The position numbers and the translations under genes were made by a program. The notes below the pieces were generated by a model. It was not told the DNA's origin. It did not search any database and saw only the letters and a program-made list of their open reading frames with translations. Positions 63,491 through 64,000 of a stretch of 64,000 nt of DNA are shown here, piece after piece. Positions within the stretch are counted from its first letter, which is position 1. Each line of letters opens with the position of its first letter. The stretch spans positions 124,001-188,000 of the forward strand of contig DATASX010000117.1 in NCBI GenBank assembly GCA_036269075.1, read 5' to 3'. The stretch comes from Sporichthyaceae bacterium. Lineage in GTDB: Bacteria > Actinomycetota > Actinomycetes > Sporichthyales > Sporichthyaceae.

Positions 63491-64000
63491 CTACTTCCCC
63501 TTCGTGGTGGTCGTGGTGCTGCTGTTGGTGCTCGCCTTCGGCGCGCTCGTCGCGCTGCCGCCGGCCGCGGTCTGCGCTGCCCCGGCCGCTGCCGCCAACT
63601 GCGCGGCGGCGGCTTGCTCCGCGGCGGTCTGGGCCGCGGCCGCGGCGGCGGCCTGCGCCTTGGCGGCGGCAGCGGCCTGAGCGGCCTGCAGCGCCTGCAG
63701 CGCGGCGGTCTCCTTGGCCAGACGGTTGCCGGCGGTGTCGCCGGCGGCGATCATCGCCTCGGCGGCCGACAGCACCTTCGGGTCCGCCAGCCAACTCAGA
63801 TCGGCGTACCGACCGCTGACGGCGGCGCTGGTGAGACCGACCGTGCCGTTGAACTGCACCTGCTGCGAACCGTCGGCGCCGCTGACGGTGGTCGTGGTGA
63901 TGAACGGGGACGCGTACAACTGACTGACCTTCAGATTGTTGATCAGCTGACCGACCGCAGCCCGGCTGGGTGCGTCACCGCTGAGTGTGATGCAGCCGAT
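63491..64000 (-). CDS. PilN-like type IV pilus assembly protein (C-terminal part)
   Basis: The frame is open to the window edge; 169 residues are visible. It reads CITLSGDAPSRAAVGQLINNLKVSQLYASPFI, then a strand region and a long Ala/Gln-rich low-complexity tail (about 85 residues) ending ASTNSSTTTTTKGK. The first part matches the ferredoxin-like end of PilN-family proteins, where 'LSGxAxSxxxvxxfinnLxxspyfxxv' is typical. The position directly before PilO supports this. The Ala-rich tail is unusual for PilN. Confidence 0.75.
   Translation of the reverse strand: MGCITLSGDAPSRAAVGQLINNLKVSQLYASPFITTTTVSGADGSQQVQFNGTVGLTSAAVSGRYADLSWLADPKVLSAAEAMIAAGDTAGNRLAKETAALQALQAAQAAAAAKAQAAAAAAAQTAAEQAAAAQLAAAAGAAQTAAGGSATSAPKASTNSSTTTTTKGK

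Overview
The window is about 64 kb of very GC-rich chromosome from an actinomycete. The evidence is GTG/TTG starts, chained GTGA/ATGA overlaps, a WhiG-type sigma factor, an FprA-type ferredoxin reductase, MmpL and DrrA/DrrB-like exporters, two DinB/maleylpyruvate-isomerase-like proteins and tandem WS/DGAT acyltransferases. A Frankia/Sporichthya-like lineage is my inference. I see no tRNA, rRNA, CRISPR array, insertion sequence or prophage.

1-14.8 kb: the conserved actinobacterial block tilS-hpt-ftsH-folE-folP-folB-folK-DUF3180, plus a DUF2342 metalloprotease, dacB and ppa. It is interrupted twice by genes that look like surface-glycan genes: an FkbM methyltransferase, a GT-D-like protein and a class I methyltransferase between folP and folB, and an acyltransferase-3 between ftsH and folE. 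14.8-25.3 kb: a beta-propeller lipoprotein, an MmpL exporter, a DrrAB-type ABC exporter, a quinone oxidoreductase, VOC proteins, an SDR and two tandem small ferredoxin-like-fold proteins.

25.3-30.3 kb: methylmalonyl-CoA mutase (mutA-mutB) with its chaperone meaB and an RsbW-like kinase gene. 30.4-47.4 kb: an MFS pump, an orphan Vsr endonuclease and a catabolic region: acyl-CoA dehydrogenase, DinB proteins, FMN reductase, tandem SnoaL protein, phosphotransacetylase, an AtuA-like protein, a TetR regulator, acyl-CoA carboxylase beta and alpha, and an acyl-CoA ligase. A shared 16-bp GTTAA-N4-CATAAAC-like motif lies in three promoter regions here and may be the TetR operator. With the mutase this suggests degradation of branched or isoprenoid acyl chains towards succinyl-CoA.

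47.4-58.4 kb: DedA protein, secreted phosphoesterase, FprA, then a tightly overlapping storage-lipid operon (monoacylglycerol lipase, two WS/DGATs, PlsB, HAD-PlsC fusion). 58.4-64 kb: a small exported protein, citrate synthase, a small unknown gene, WhiG-type sigma factor, and the end of a type IV pilus cluster (prepilin peptidase, PilO, PilN).

The most unusual observation is a pair of 26-codon reading frames, 27 kb apart, just upstream of hpt and pta. They share their first 14 residues ([14 protein letters not shown]), differ in the shared part only by two synonymous third-position changes, and each ends in a GTGA overlap with the next gene. They look like members of a dispersed, translationally coupled leader-peptide family.
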